Source of the DNA: an uncultured Porphyromonadaceae bacterium
Lineage (GTDB): Bacteria; Bacteroidota; Bacteroidia; Bacteroidales; Muribaculaceae
NCBI GenBank assembly: GCA_900544305.1
Contig: UQUV01000039.1
Span: 1-25,724 of the forward strand
DNA: 25,724 nt
Direction: 5' to 3'
Both the position numbers and the translations under genes were made by a program. Below the pieces are notes generated by a model that was not told the origin of the DNA, did no database searches, and was given only the letters and a program-made list of their open reading frames with translations. Of this stretch, positions 1-7,283 are shown piece by piece (positions within the stretch are counted from its first letter, which is position 1; each line of letters opens with the position of its first letter).

Positions 1-1
1 G

Positions 2-97
2 TCTTTCCTGTCCATCTGGGAGAAATTAAAGGATTTCTCATTGCCATACAACACTGGGAAATCCTAATGACCGATTTGGGATAAAGCATTCAAACAA
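2..97 (+). pseudogene. Disrupted upstream part of the BspA-type LRR gene
   Basis: The reading frame of the following LRR gene continues upstream of its first ATG. Codons 71-97 read PIWDKAFKQ, an LRR_5-type I-x-D-K-AF half repeat, and codons 2-64 read another LRR-like unit containing EKLKDFSLP. Between them, at 65-70, lie TAA and TGA in the same frame. The unit from KLKDF to KLKEI is about 27 codons against 23 for the next one, so roughly 12 extra nt containing the stops separate two halves of a repeat. I infer that the gene was longer and is broken here. The window edge hides the true 5' end. Confidence 0.6.
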
Positions 98-703
98 ATG
101 AAGAAACTTAAAGAAATCAAGTTGCCGGAAAATCTTGAAACAATGGGAGAATATGCGTTTGACGGCTGTTCTTCTCTGACAGAACTGACGTTTCCACAAA
201 ATCTCAAAATTATTGAAGAATACACCTGTTATTATTGCTCCTCATTAAAAACAATACATTTAGGGAAATCTGTTCAAGAAATCCAAAATGATGCATTCTA
301 TGAAAAATGCCCAATTGAGAATATTTACATTTCTGCCACAGAACCTCCCGTTGTGGGAAGTTTTGCAATCCACAACAACCCTATTAATGTTTTTGTCCCC
401 AAAGAGAGTTGGCAGCAATATACACGTAGCAAATATTGGAACAAGTCCAACTTCACAATTGAACCGGATGACGATTCCACATCTTCCGTCAACACTACTG
501 TCAAAAATTCTTTTAGAATAATATCGTCTGGCAATGGAAAAATTCAAATCATAGGCAATAACATAGGTCTTGTTGTCGTTTACAACATAACTGGAACGGT
601 AGTGTCAAAACAAAAAGTGACGGATTATTTTGAATGCACATTACCCTCCGGCATATATTTCATACGCACCAATATGGGTGTCAGCAAAATCTCGCACAAA
701 TAA
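98..703 (+). CDS. BspA-type leucine-rich repeat protein, C-terminal part (5'-disrupted)
   Basis: Residues 1-90 contain about three LRR_5 (BspA/TpLRR) units with the pattern L-x-x-I-x-L-P-x-x-L-x-x-I-x-x-x-A-F-x-x-C-S-S; KLKEIKLP, SLTELTFP and SLKTIHLG mark them. A loop-rich linker follows, then residues 135-201 resemble the C-terminal tail common on secreted Bacteroidetes proteins (GKIQIIGNN, VVVYNITGTVV, LPSGIYFIRTN, ending KISHK), similar to a type A secretion-sorting or Por_Secre_tail domain. There is no signal peptide, because the 5' part is missing or disrupted: the repeat frame runs back past this ATG into two stops at 65-70. In the family such proteins are cell-surface adhesins; here the product is probably not exported. 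The family is well supported, its functionality is doubtful. Confidence 0.75.
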   Translation: MKKLKEIKLPENLETMGEYAFDGCSSLTELTFPQNLKIIEEYTCYYCSSLKTIHLGKSVQEIQNDAFYEKCPIENIYISATEPPVVGSFAIHNNPINVFVPKESWQQYTRSKYWNKSNFTIEPDDDSTSSVNTTVKNSFRIISSGNGKIQIIGNNIGLVVVYNITGTVVSKQKVTDYFECTLPSGIYFIRTNMGVSKISHK

Positions 704-704
704 A

Positions 705-1301
705 ATGAACGACAACGCTGATTTATTCAACATAAAACAACCACAGCCCGACCCACAGCAAGGCGGGCTGTTGATTTCTGAACCATTCCTTGATGAAATA
801 TACTTTCAACGGGCATGCGTTCTTTTGGTCGACTATCTGCCCGATTTTCCAACCACGGGTCTTGTTCTGAACAAAAGAATCAACCTTAATCTCAACGACG
901 TTATCCCGGAATTGAAAATCGATAAAAAAATCCCATTATACTGCGGAGGTCCGTTATCGTTAGACAGACTTTTTTTCATACATAACATTCCGGAAATTCC
1001 CAAATCGCATCAGGTTTCAGAAAATCTATTCTTCAACGGTGATTTTGATGCCGTTGTAGACTATCTGAACTCTAACCCAAAAGAAGAACCCCTCTTCAAA
1101 TTTTTTCTTGGATATAGTGGTTGGGAACGCGGCCAATTGAAGGAAGAAATCGATAGCCACGTTTGGGCCGTATTCAACCATCGACTTCCGACCGAAACTC
1201 TCCTCCAACCCAACAACAACCTATGGGAGGAACTTGTCTCGGAATTAGGCGAAGCCTATCGCAACTGGCTCCTCTGCCCTATTTACCCGTTTGAGAATTA
1301 A
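705..1301 (+). CDS. yqgE: YqgE/AlgH family protein (DUF179)
   Basis: A 198-residue protein of the YqgE/AlgH family, near the usual 185-200 residues. Family landmarks are visible: GGLLISEP at 20-27, then FQRACVLLVDY (34-44), TTGLVLNKR (50-58), YCGGPL (79-84) and the conserved FFLGYSGWERGQL at 133-145. The biochemical role is not established; it is a small soluble protein common in Gram-negatives. The ATG at 705 is chosen over an in-frame ATG at 630 because the family begins just before the GGLLISEP block and 630 lies deep inside the upstream gene. It follows the LRR stop by one base, so it may be read from the same transcript. Its 3' end overlaps the convergent rluA-type gene by 23 bp. Confidence 0.9.
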   Translation: MNDNADLFNIKQPQPDPQQGGLLISEPFLDEIYFQRACVLLVDYLPDFPTTGLVLNKRINLNLNDVIPELKIDKKIPLYCGGPLSLDRLFFIHNIPEIPKSHQVSENLFFNGDFDAVVDYLNSNPKEEPLFKFFLGYSGWERGQLKEEIDSHVWAVFNHRLPTETLLQPNNNLWEELVSELGEAYRNWLLCPIYPFEN

Positions 1302-1971
1302 CATTGTCGGCAAGCGCCTGCCATAACCTGTCATTCGGCACTGGAGCAGTAACATCAATTACTTCGCCTGATACCGGATGCACAAATTTAACCCTATGCG
1401 ACTGTAGACTGATACTACCGTCAGGATTACTGCGAGGAGCACCGTATTTTAAATCGCCTTTGATAGGACAGCCCATCGATGACAGTTGCACCCGTATCTG
1501 ATGCTTTCTTCCCGTGTGAAGCTGCACCTCAAGCAAGGAATAAAAATCGGATTGCGCCAAAAGTTTATAATCAAGCATAGCCTTTGAGGCTCCTTCGCGA
1601 GGCTCAAGCGAAGCGTACGACTTGTTGTTTTTTTCTTGAGACGTAATATAGTGCACCAACGTTCCTTCCCGCTTTTGAGGAGCGTTTCTCGTTATTGCCC
1701 AATATGTTTTCTGCACTTCTCGTTTTTGGAACAAGGCATTCATCCTCGATAAAGCCTTGCTTGTCTTTGCAAATACCACCAATCCGCCAACAGGCCTATC
1801 CAAACGATGGACAACACCACAAAAAACATTTCCCGGTTTGTTGTACTTCACCTTCAAATAGTCCTTGACGATTTCCACCAATGGCTTGTCACCGGTTTTA
1901 TCGCCTTGCACAATTTCTCCGGGAGCTTTATTTACAATAATGATATGATTGTCTTCGTATAAAACTTCCAT
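1279..1971 (-). CDS. RluA-family RNA pseudouridine synthase
   Basis: Pseudouridine synthases isomerise specific uridines in rRNA or tRNA. From the ATG at 1971 the product has 230 residues. The catalytic motif is HRLDRPVGG with the nucleophilic Asp at D58; other family blocks are LYEDNHIIIVNK near the N-terminus, KTYWAI, LHTGRKHQIRVQ and GCPIKGDLKYG. There is no N-terminal S4 domain, so it is the compact RluA/TruC type, and the target base cannot be read from the sequence. Starts at 1983 and 2004 are also in frame; 1971 matches where the conserved fold begins. It lies 83 nt downstream of recQ with no promoter motif between, so it is probably co-transcribed with recQ. Confidence 0.88.
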   Translation of the reverse strand: MEVLYEDNHIIIVNKAPGEIVQGDKTGDKPLVEIVKDYLKVKYNKPGNVFCGVVHRLDRPVGGLVVFAKTSKALSRMNALFQKREVQKTYWAITRNAPQKREGTLVHYITSQEKNNKSYASLEPREGASKAMLDYKLLAQSDFYSLLEVQLHTGRKHQIRVQLSSMGCPIKGDLKYGAPRSNPDGSISLQSHRVKFVHPVSGEVIDVTAPVPNDRLWQALADNVNSQTGK

Positions 1972-2054
1972 AAGCACATCCATTTTAAAACAAATGCACG
2001 GCATTGTCTGCTGTGCATTTGCGATATTGACATTGTAAAAATTCGAGTTTTCCG

Positions 2055-4244
2055 TTAATTACCCATTTCAGAAATAAATTTAATGCGCACCAAGCGGATT
2101 TCTTCTTCCGTATAGTCGCCTCCAAGTTCCTGAATTGCAGATTCCAAATCATCGCTTTCGCTTTCTTTGAAATACTCAAAGATATCTTCTTGATGATCTT
2201 CGTCCATAACTTCATCCAAGAAGTAGTCAATATTGATTTTAGTACCGGAATAAACAATGGCTTCCACCTCATCAAGAAGTTCATTGAAATCAAGACCTTT
2301 TGATTCAGCAAGTTCGTCCAATGCTATCTTTCTGTCTATACCCTGAATAATGGATATTTTCAGTTTGCTCTTGTTTGGAACGGTACGAACACGTAAGTCT
2401 TCCGGTCGTTCAATCTCATTTTCTTCCACATGGGTTTTGATAACCTTGATGAACTCGTCACCATAGCGTTTTGCCTTACCCGCACCAACTCCTTGAATTG
2501 TCTGCAACTCATCGAGCGTAATAGGATAAGTCGTTGCCATAGCCTCCAAAGAAACATCCTGGAAGATAACATAAGGAGGAAGTTCCAGTCTTTTCGCAAT
2601 CTTCTTGCGCAAATCTTTCAATATTGAATAGAGTTCCGGGTCTACTGCACAAGCCCCGCCACTCTTGATAACAACTTCCTCATTGTCTTCGTTATACTCG
2701 TTATCCTCTACCACTTTGAATGATTTCGGATTTTTCAAGAACTTATGGCCGGCCGGGGTTACCTTCAGCAAGCCGTAATTCTCTATATCTTTATCCAGAT
2801 AACCTGCTATGATAGCCTGATGAATGACTGCGCCCAAGAATTTTTCACTGTCAGCATCCTGACACCCAAAAACTTCCAACTGGTCGTGCATATAGGATTT
2901 GATCTCTGAAGATTCTTTTCCTATCATTACATCAATAACGTAATCTGATTTGAATTTTTCCTTCAACGCAATGACTGTTTCAATCACCGCACAAAGTTCA
3001 TCTTTAGCTTCCACTTTTTTCTTCGGATTTAAACAATTATCACAATTTCCGCAATTGTCCTCTTTGTATTCTTCTCCAAAATAATAAAGCAATGTTTTTC
3101 GTCTGCAAACAGACGATTCGCAGTAAGCTGCGGTTTCCAAGAGGAGTTGCTTCCCAATTTCTTGTTCTGCAATAGGTTTACCCTGCATAAACTTTTCAAG
3201 TTTCTGCAAATCCTTACTTGTATAGAAGGCTATACATTGTCCTTCACCACCGTCACGCCCAGCCCGTCCGGTTTCCTGATAATAGCCTTCCAGACTCTTG
3301 GGTATGTCATAGTGAATCACATAACGGACATCCGGTTTGTCAATACCCATACCAAATGCAATTGTAGCTACAATCACATCGACCTTCTCCAACAGAAAAG
3401 CATCCTGATTCTCGCTTCTCTGTGCTCCATCCATACCGGCATGATACGGAAGAGCCTTGATATTGTTGACAACCAACGTTTCCGTCAGTTCTTCCACCTT
3501 TTTACGGCTCAGACAATAAATAATTCCCGATTTTCCCTCCTGCGACTTGATATATTTGATTATATCCTTGTCCACATTTTTCGTTTTCGGACGAACTTCA
3601 TAATAGAGGTTTGAACGATTAAATGAGGACTTGAACACCGTAGCATCCTGCATTCCAAGATTCTTTTGAATGTCATGCTGAACTTTTGGTGTCGCAGTAG
3701 CTGTCAGCGCTATTACCGGGCGGTTTCCAATTTCATTGATAATCGGACGGATTCGTCTGTATTCCGGACGGAAATCGTGCCCCCATTCAGAAATACAATG
3801 CGCTTCATCCACGGCGTAAAAAGAAATTTTCACCGTTTTCAGGAACTCTATATTCTCTTCTTTCGTCAGCGATTCCGGTGCTACATAAAGCAGTTTGGTT
3901 TTTCCACTGACAACATCACTCTTCACCTGATCTATTGCGGCTTTGTTCAATGACGAGTTCAAGAAATGCGCCACCCCATCATCCTCACTAAAATTCCGCA
4001 TCGCATCGACTTGATTTTTCATCAATGCAATCAGTGGAGATATTACTATCGCAGTACCGTCCATCAATAAAGACGGCAACTGATAACACAACGACTTACC
4101 GCCACCAGTCGGCATCAGGACAAAAGTGTCTTTTCCTTCCAACAAATTCCGAACGATGCTTTCCTGGTTGCCTTTAAATGTATCAAAACCGAAATATTCT
4201 TTTAGCTTAGCAGTTAAATCATTATTTGTAATCATATCTTCCAA
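2055..4244 (-). CDS. recQ: ATP-dependent DNA helicase RecQ
   Basis: A 729-residue superfamily 2 helicase that unwinds 3'-tailed DNA in recombination and fork repair. Visible in order: Walker A MPTGGGKS at 44-51, DEAH box at 146-149 within VDEAHCISEWGHDFRP, TATATP (181-186), helicase C motif YYQETGRAGRDG (321-332), the RecQ zinc-binding cysteines C380, C398, C401 and C404, a winged-helix region around 410-520, and an HRDC domain around 535-610 (LKDLRKKIAKRLELPPYVIF). After the HRDC lies a roughly 100-residue acidic C-terminal extension (DEVMDEDHQEDIFEYF) that E. coli RecQ lacks. It sits behind clpP-clpX but has its own consensus promoter. An in-frame ATG three codons downstream is an equally possible start. 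Confidence 0.97.
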   Translation of the reverse strand: MEDMITNNDLTAKLKEYFGFDTFKGNQESIVRNLLEGKDTFVLMPTGGGKSLCYQLPSLLMDGTAIVISPLIALMKNQVDAMRNFSEDDGVAHFLNSSLNKAAIDQVKSDVVSGKTKLLYVAPESLTKEENIEFLKTVKISFYAVDEAHCISEWGHDFRPEYRRIRPIINEIGNRPVIALTATATPKVQHDIQKNLGMQDATVFKSSFNRSNLYYEVRPKTKNVDKDIIKYIKSQEGKSGIIYCLSRKKVEELTETLVVNNIKALPYHAGMDGAQRSENQDAFLLEKVDVIVATIAFGMGIDKPDVRYVIHYDIPKSLEGYYQETGRAGRDGGEGQCIAFYTSKDLQKLEKFMQGKPIAEQEIGKQLLLETAAYCESSVCRRKTLLYYFGEEYKEDNCGNCDNCLNPKKKVEAKDELCAVIETVIALKEKFKSDYVIDVMIGKESSEIKSYMHDQLEVFGCQDADSEKFLGAVIHQAIIAGYLDKDIENYGLLKVTPAGHKFLKNPKSFKVVEDNEYNEDNEEVVIKSGGACAVDPELYSILKDLRKKIAKRLELPPYVIFQDVSLEAMATTYPITLDELQTIQGVGAGKAKRYGDEFIKVIKTHVEENEIERPEDLRVRTVPNKSKLKISIIQGIDRKIALDELAESKGLDFNELLDEVEAIVYSGTKINIDYFLDEVMDEDHQEDIFEYFKESESDDLESAIQELGGDYTEEEIRLVRIKFISEMGN

Positions 4245-4272
4245 GAATATAGAGTGTATAACCTACATATAC

Positions 4273-4303
4273 AAAGTTATAAATCTATCCAGAATAAGCA
4301 AAT
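4273..4303 (-). promoter_or_regulatory. Bacteroidetes-type promoter of recQ
   Basis: Reading the minus strand, TTTG (4303-4300) is followed after exactly 19 nt by TAACTTTG (4280-4273). This is a full match to the Bacteroidetes -33/-7 consensus TTTG-N19-21-TAnnTTTG. The predicted start near 4266 leaves a leader of about 20 nt before the recQ ATG. It lets recQ be transcribed separately from clpP-clpX. Confidence 0.8.
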
Positions 4304-4320
4304 TATTTACACACTTTTTA

Positions 4321-5577
4321 TTAATTAAAAGCATCAAAATTTGCATTTTCCAATTTTGACTCTGCATAATCCTTGGTAACAATGACTTTCTTTTGATCCC
4401 CGCTCGGAGTTTCAAACATTGTGTCTATCATTATTGCCTCAGTCAGCGAACGCAAACCACGAGCACCGAGCTTGAATTCAACGGCCTTGTCAACAATATA
4501 ATCCAATGTTTCGTCTGTAAAGACAAGCTCTACACCGTCCATAGCGAACAATTTCACATATTGTTTGATAATGGCATTTTTCGGCTCTACTAGAATTCTT
4601 CTCAATGCGGCTTTGTCCAATGGTTCCAAATTAGTCAACATTGGCAATCGGCCAATGATTTCAGGAATAAGGCCAAACGCCCTCAGATCCTGTGGCGCAA
4701 CAAAATTAATCAGATTGTCACGCTGCATCTTGCGATACGCACTGTCCGAACCATAACCCACAACATGAGTATTCAAGCGCTGTGCAATTTTTCTTTCAAT
4801 GCCTTCAAATGCTCCGCCACATATAAATAATATGTTTTTGGTATTGACCGGAATCATTTTTTGTTCCGGATGCTTTCTACCGCCTTGCGGGGGAACATTC
4901 ACAACAGAACCTTCCAAAAGTTTCAGCAAGCCTTGTTGAACGCCCTCACCGCTGACATCACGCGTAATAGAAGGATTGTCGCCCTTGCGTGCAATCTTGT
5001 CAATCTCATCTATAAACACGATGCCTTTTTCGGCCTGTTCCAAATCATAGTCACAAGCCTGAAGCAGTCGGACCAACAAACTCTCAATGTCTTCACCCAC
5101 GTAACCGGCTTCTGTCAGCACCGTCGCATCAACAATGGCGAAGGGAACCTTCAAAAGTCTTGCAATAGTTTTTGCCAGCAGAGTTTTTCCCGTACCTGTC
5201 GGCCCCACCATGATAATGTTGCTTTTTTCAATTTCAACATCATCCTCCATAGGCTGCGCAAGTCGCTTGTAATGGTTGTAAACGGCTACCGACAAACACT
5301 TTTTTGCATTATCCTGGCCAATTACATAGCTGTCCAAATATGCGGCAATTTCCTTTGGCTTCGGAATTGCATTCAAGTCTATATGATTTTCTTTCTTTCC
5401 CGACGACTTTTCGACATGTCCGAAATAGTCCTCTGCCACAGCATGCGCCTGCTCTACACAGAAATTACAGATAGCTCCAGCGCCATCCATCGTAGGAATC
5501 AAAAAAGAGACTTCCTGCTCACCTCTTCCGCAAAAACTACAGAAGTGCCCATTACCGTTTCTTTCCTTCTTCGGCAT
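4321..5577 (-). CDS. clpX: ATP-dependent Clp protease ATP-binding subunit ClpX
   Basis: The AAA+ unfoldase that recognises tagged or damaged proteins and feeds them into ClpP. The 418-residue product has the N-terminal zinc-binding domain (C13, C16, C37, C40), Walker A GPTGTGKT at 125-132, the pore loop GYVGED at 158-163, Walker B VFIDEID at 187-193, and the family signature SITRDVSGEGVQQGLLKLLEG just after it. Sensor 2 is in FKLGARGLRSL near the C-terminus. Its ATG overlaps the clpP stop by one base in a TAATG junction, so the two are translationally coupled and made together. Length and motifs are typical. Confidence 0.98.
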   Translation of the reverse strand: MPKKERNGNGHFCSFCGRGEQEVSFLIPTMDGAGAICNFCVEQAHAVAEDYFGHVEKSSGKKENHIDLNAIPKPKEIAAYLDSYVIGQDNAKKCLSVAVYNHYKRLAQPMEDDVEIEKSNIIMVGPTGTGKTLLAKTIARLLKVPFAIVDATVLTEAGYVGEDIESLLVRLLQACDYDLEQAEKGIVFIDEIDKIARKGDNPSITRDVSGEGVQQGLLKLLEGSVVNVPPQGGRKHPEQKMIPVNTKNILFICGGAFEGIERKIAQRLNTHVVGYGSDSAYRKMQRDNLINFVAPQDLRAFGLIPEIIGRLPMLTNLEPLDKAALRRILVEPKNAIIKQYVKLFAMDGVELVFTDETLDYIVDKAVEFKLGARGLRSLTEAIMIDTMFETPSGDQKKVIVTKDYAESKLENANFDAFN

Positions 5578-6245
5578 TATTTTCCTTTTATTAAAATATC
5601 ATCAATCATTCCATACTCTTTTGCTTCCGCCGATGTCATCCAATAATCGCGGTCGCTGTCTTTTTCCACCTTGTCAAAAGGCATACCAGAGTGGTTGGAA
5701 ATAATTGTATACAATTCTTTCTTCAATTTTTGAATTTCGCGGGCTGTAATTTCGATATCAGAAGCCTGTCCCTGAGCACCACCCATCGGCTGATGTATCA
5801 TCACACGGGAGTGATTCAACGCAAAACGTTTTCCCTTTTCTCCGGCAACAAGCAGAACAGCAGCCATCGAAGCGGCAATTCCAGTACAGATAGTTTTAAC
5901 GTCACTGGAAATATATTGCATTGTATCATAAATACCCAATCCTGCATAAACGGATCCGCCCGGAGAATTTATATAGATGGAAATATCCTTACCCGGATCC
6001 GAAGAATCCAAGAACAGCAATTGAGCCTGGATTACATTAGCTGTATAATCATCTATCTGTGTTCCCAAGAATATAATTCGGTCCATCATCAAACGGGAGA
6101 ACACATCCATTTGCGCCACATTCAATTGGCGTTCTTCAATAATTGTCGGAGAAATGTAGCTGCTGGTAATTCTTGTATAATCGTCTACTGCAAGACCGTT
6201 CATTCCAAGATGCTTTACCACAAAATCTCTAAAATCATTCTTCAT
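5577..6245 (-). CDS. clpP: ATP-dependent Clp protease proteolytic subunit ClpP
   Basis: The tetradecameric serine peptidase of the Clp system. The 222-residue product carries the catalytic triad at the family spacing: S126 in GIAASMA, H151 in RVMIHQP (25 residues on, as in E. coli) and D200 in DRDYWM (49 residues on). The oxyanion segment SPGGSVYAG is at 94-102. The N-terminus is 15-25 residues longer than the mature enzyme and may be processed. It is the first gene of the clpP-clpX operon, behind a consensus promoter. In many Bacteroidetes the trigger-factor gene tig lies directly upstream; here a tRNA gene does. Confidence 0.98.
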   Translation of the reverse strand: MKNDFRDFVVKHLGMNGLAVDDYTRITSSYISPTIIEERQLNVAQMDVFSRLMMDRIIFLGTQIDDYTANVIQAQLLFLDSSDPGKDISIYINSPGGSVYAGLGIYDTMQYISSDVKTICTGIAASMAAVLLVAGEKGKRFALNHSRVMIHQPMGGAQGQASDIEITAREIQKLKKELYTIISNHSGMPFDKVEKDSDRDYWMTSAEAKEYGMIDDILIKGK

Positions 6246-6301
6246 TTATTGTAATTTTAAATTGTTTTCTTATTAAAGCACTTGACTCGTGCTTACTCAT
6301 G

Positions 6302-6333
6302 CAAAGATAATCATAATTCATTTCCGATTCAAA
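6302..6333 (-). promoter_or_regulatory. Bacteroidetes-type promoter of clpP-clpX
   Basis: On the minus strand TTTG (6333-6330) is followed after 20 nt by TATCTTTG (6309-6302), an exact match to the Bacteroidetes -33/-7 consensus. The predicted start near 6295 gives a leader of about 50 nt before the clpP ATG. It shows that clpP heads its own transcript. Confidence 0.82.
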
Positions 6334-6405
6334 TGAATTTTCCGTTCAGTTATGAATATTTTACCGACAATGCCAATATTTTTTAACAGCACATACACAA
6401 AGAAA

Positions 6406-6433
6406 AAGAGCTTCCCATAACTGGGAAGCTCTT
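6406..6433 (-). terminator. Rho-independent terminator of tRNA-Cys
   Basis: A perfect 12-bp stem (AAGAGCTTCCCA with its complement) around a 4-nt loop; in the minus-strand direction it runs into TTTTTCTTTG. It begins only 3 nt after the tRNA 3' end and ends transcription of the tRNA, and perhaps of the dsbD operon reading through it. Confidence 0.9.
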
Positions 6434-6435
6434 CG

Positions 6436-6507
6436 AGGTTCCTGGCGGATTCGAACCGCCGTACGCGGTTTTGCAGACCGCTGACTAAGCCACTCATCCA
6501 AGGAACC
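6436..6507 (-). tRNA. tRNA-Cys (anticodon GCA)
   Basis: The minus strand folds as a cloverleaf: acceptor GGTTCCT pairs with AGGAACC, the anticodon stem GCGGT/ACCGC encloses the loop CTGCAAA (anticodon GCA), and the T-arm GGCGG-TTCGAAT-CCGCC is complete. The discriminator base is U73, the known identity element for cysteine. The 3' CCA is not encoded and must be added enzymatically. It is a single tRNA with its own promoter and terminator. Confidence 0.97.
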
Positions 6508-6530
6508 GTTTTGTTTTCCGTTTGCGTGTG

Positions 6531-6562
6531 CAAAGTTACTACACTCTTTTGGATTGTGCAAA
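6531..6562 (-). promoter_or_regulatory. Bacteroidetes-type promoter of tRNA-Cys
   Basis: On the minus strand TTTG (6562-6559) and TAACTTTG (6538-6531) are separated by 20 nt, an exact consensus match. Most of it lies within the last codons of the upstream Cys-rich peptide gene. The predicted start near 6524 lies about 17 nt before the mature tRNA 5' end. Confidence 0.78.
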
Positions 6563-6742
6563 TTTTTCATGCACTTTTTTATCTTTATTTTGCGGCTTAT
6601 TGCAATTATCAAGCAAAGGACAGGAGGAGCAACCTGAATTACAAGACTTTTTGTTTTTCACAAAAAACATGCGCCGTATTACAATTATTCCCAACAAAGC
6701 GAAAATTGCACCGATAATAATATATTGGACAGTCAAACTCAT
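6539..6742 (-). CDS. Small Cys-rich membrane protein (FeoB-associated type)
   Basis: A 67-residue peptide with one transmembrane helix at about residues 6-24 (VQYIIIGAIFALLGIIVI), a short basic stretch RR, then a cysteine cluster C34-x3-C38-x2-C41-x5-C47 and a charged tail. This layout matches the FeoB-associated Cys-rich membrane protein family, whose members often accompany the ferrous iron transporter FeoB; the cluster could bind iron or another metal, but this is not proven. No feoB is present in this window. It begins 25 nt after the Nudix gene on the same strand and is the last protein gene of the dsbD operon, just before tRNA-Cys. The family call rests on pattern only. Confidence 0.72.
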   Translation of the reverse strand: MSLTVQYIIIGAIFALLGIIVIRRMFFVKNKKSCNSGCSSCPLLDNCNKPQNKDKKVHEKFAQSKRV

Positions 6743-6767
6743 ATATAATGGAACAAAAATTCAACAA

Positions 6768-7283
6768 CTATTGTTTGTCCCAAAGCCCAAATTCTCGAAG
6801 TCTGAAAAATTCCTGTTCAAAATTTGGAGTAAAAAAGCCTGTACCTATCCGGTCTAATATTTCATCAACCGAAAAAAATCGTCCTTCCGTAATTTCATCA
6901 CCGTCCACAGTAATATCCTCAAGACGGCAAACCGTGTAAAAAGCGTTCACCAACTCACATTCAATCGAACTGGTAAACTTATATGTGAACAACTTTTTTA
7001 CTTCAATACCTGTTAAGCCCAGTTCTTCTCTTGCCTCACGCAACAGTGCAGCTTCTATTGTTTCTCCATAATCAACGTGTCCGCCAACCGATGTATCCCA
7101 CTTTCCGGGCTGGACATCCTTTTTCATGGAACGATGTTGTAAAAACAATCGTTTGTCCGCATCTAATACATGCAGATGCACCACCGGATGCAGAATCATG
7201 CTTCCGGAATGACATTCTTTTCGAGTGGCTTTGCCAACCACTTTTCCGGTTTCATCAACCACTGGAAACAATTCCTCACTCAT
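6768..7283 (-). CDS. Nudix hydrolase (IPP isomerase-like/YfcD type)
   Basis: A 171-residue Nudix protein. The Nudix box is intact at residues 68-90: GHVDYGE, then seven residues, then REAREELGL, matching GX5EX7REUXEEXGU, which coordinates the metal for pyrophosphate hydrolysis. The surrounding layout (ELFPVVDETGKVVGKATRKECH at the start, HRSMKKDVQPGKWDTSVGGH before the box) is the IPP-isomerase-like branch to which YfcD-type hydrolases belong. The substrate cannot be read from sequence. Its ATG overlaps the end of topB by 8 nt (ATGAGTGA), so translation is probably coupled. A housecleaning role fits the company of mazG in this operon. Confidence 0.88.
   Translation of the reverse strand: MSEELFPVVDETGKVVGKATRKECHSGSMILHPVVHLHVLDADKRLFLQHRSMKKDVQPGKWDTSVGGHVDYGETIEAALLREAREELGLTGIEVKKLFTYKFTSSIECELVNAFYTVCRLEDITVDGDEITEGRFFSVDEILDRIGTGFFTPNFEQEFFRLREFGLWDKQ

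Noticed and set aside
630..704. Upstream ATG extension of yqgE
   Set aside because: It overlaps the LRR coding sequence by 74 nt and precedes the point where the YqgE family starts.
4861..5646. 261-codon open frame antisense to clpX
   Set aside because: It lies opposite a fully conserved gene, and its translation has no recognisable domain; it is a codon-bias shadow. The same holds for long antisense frames over clpP, topB, dsbD and the patatin gene.
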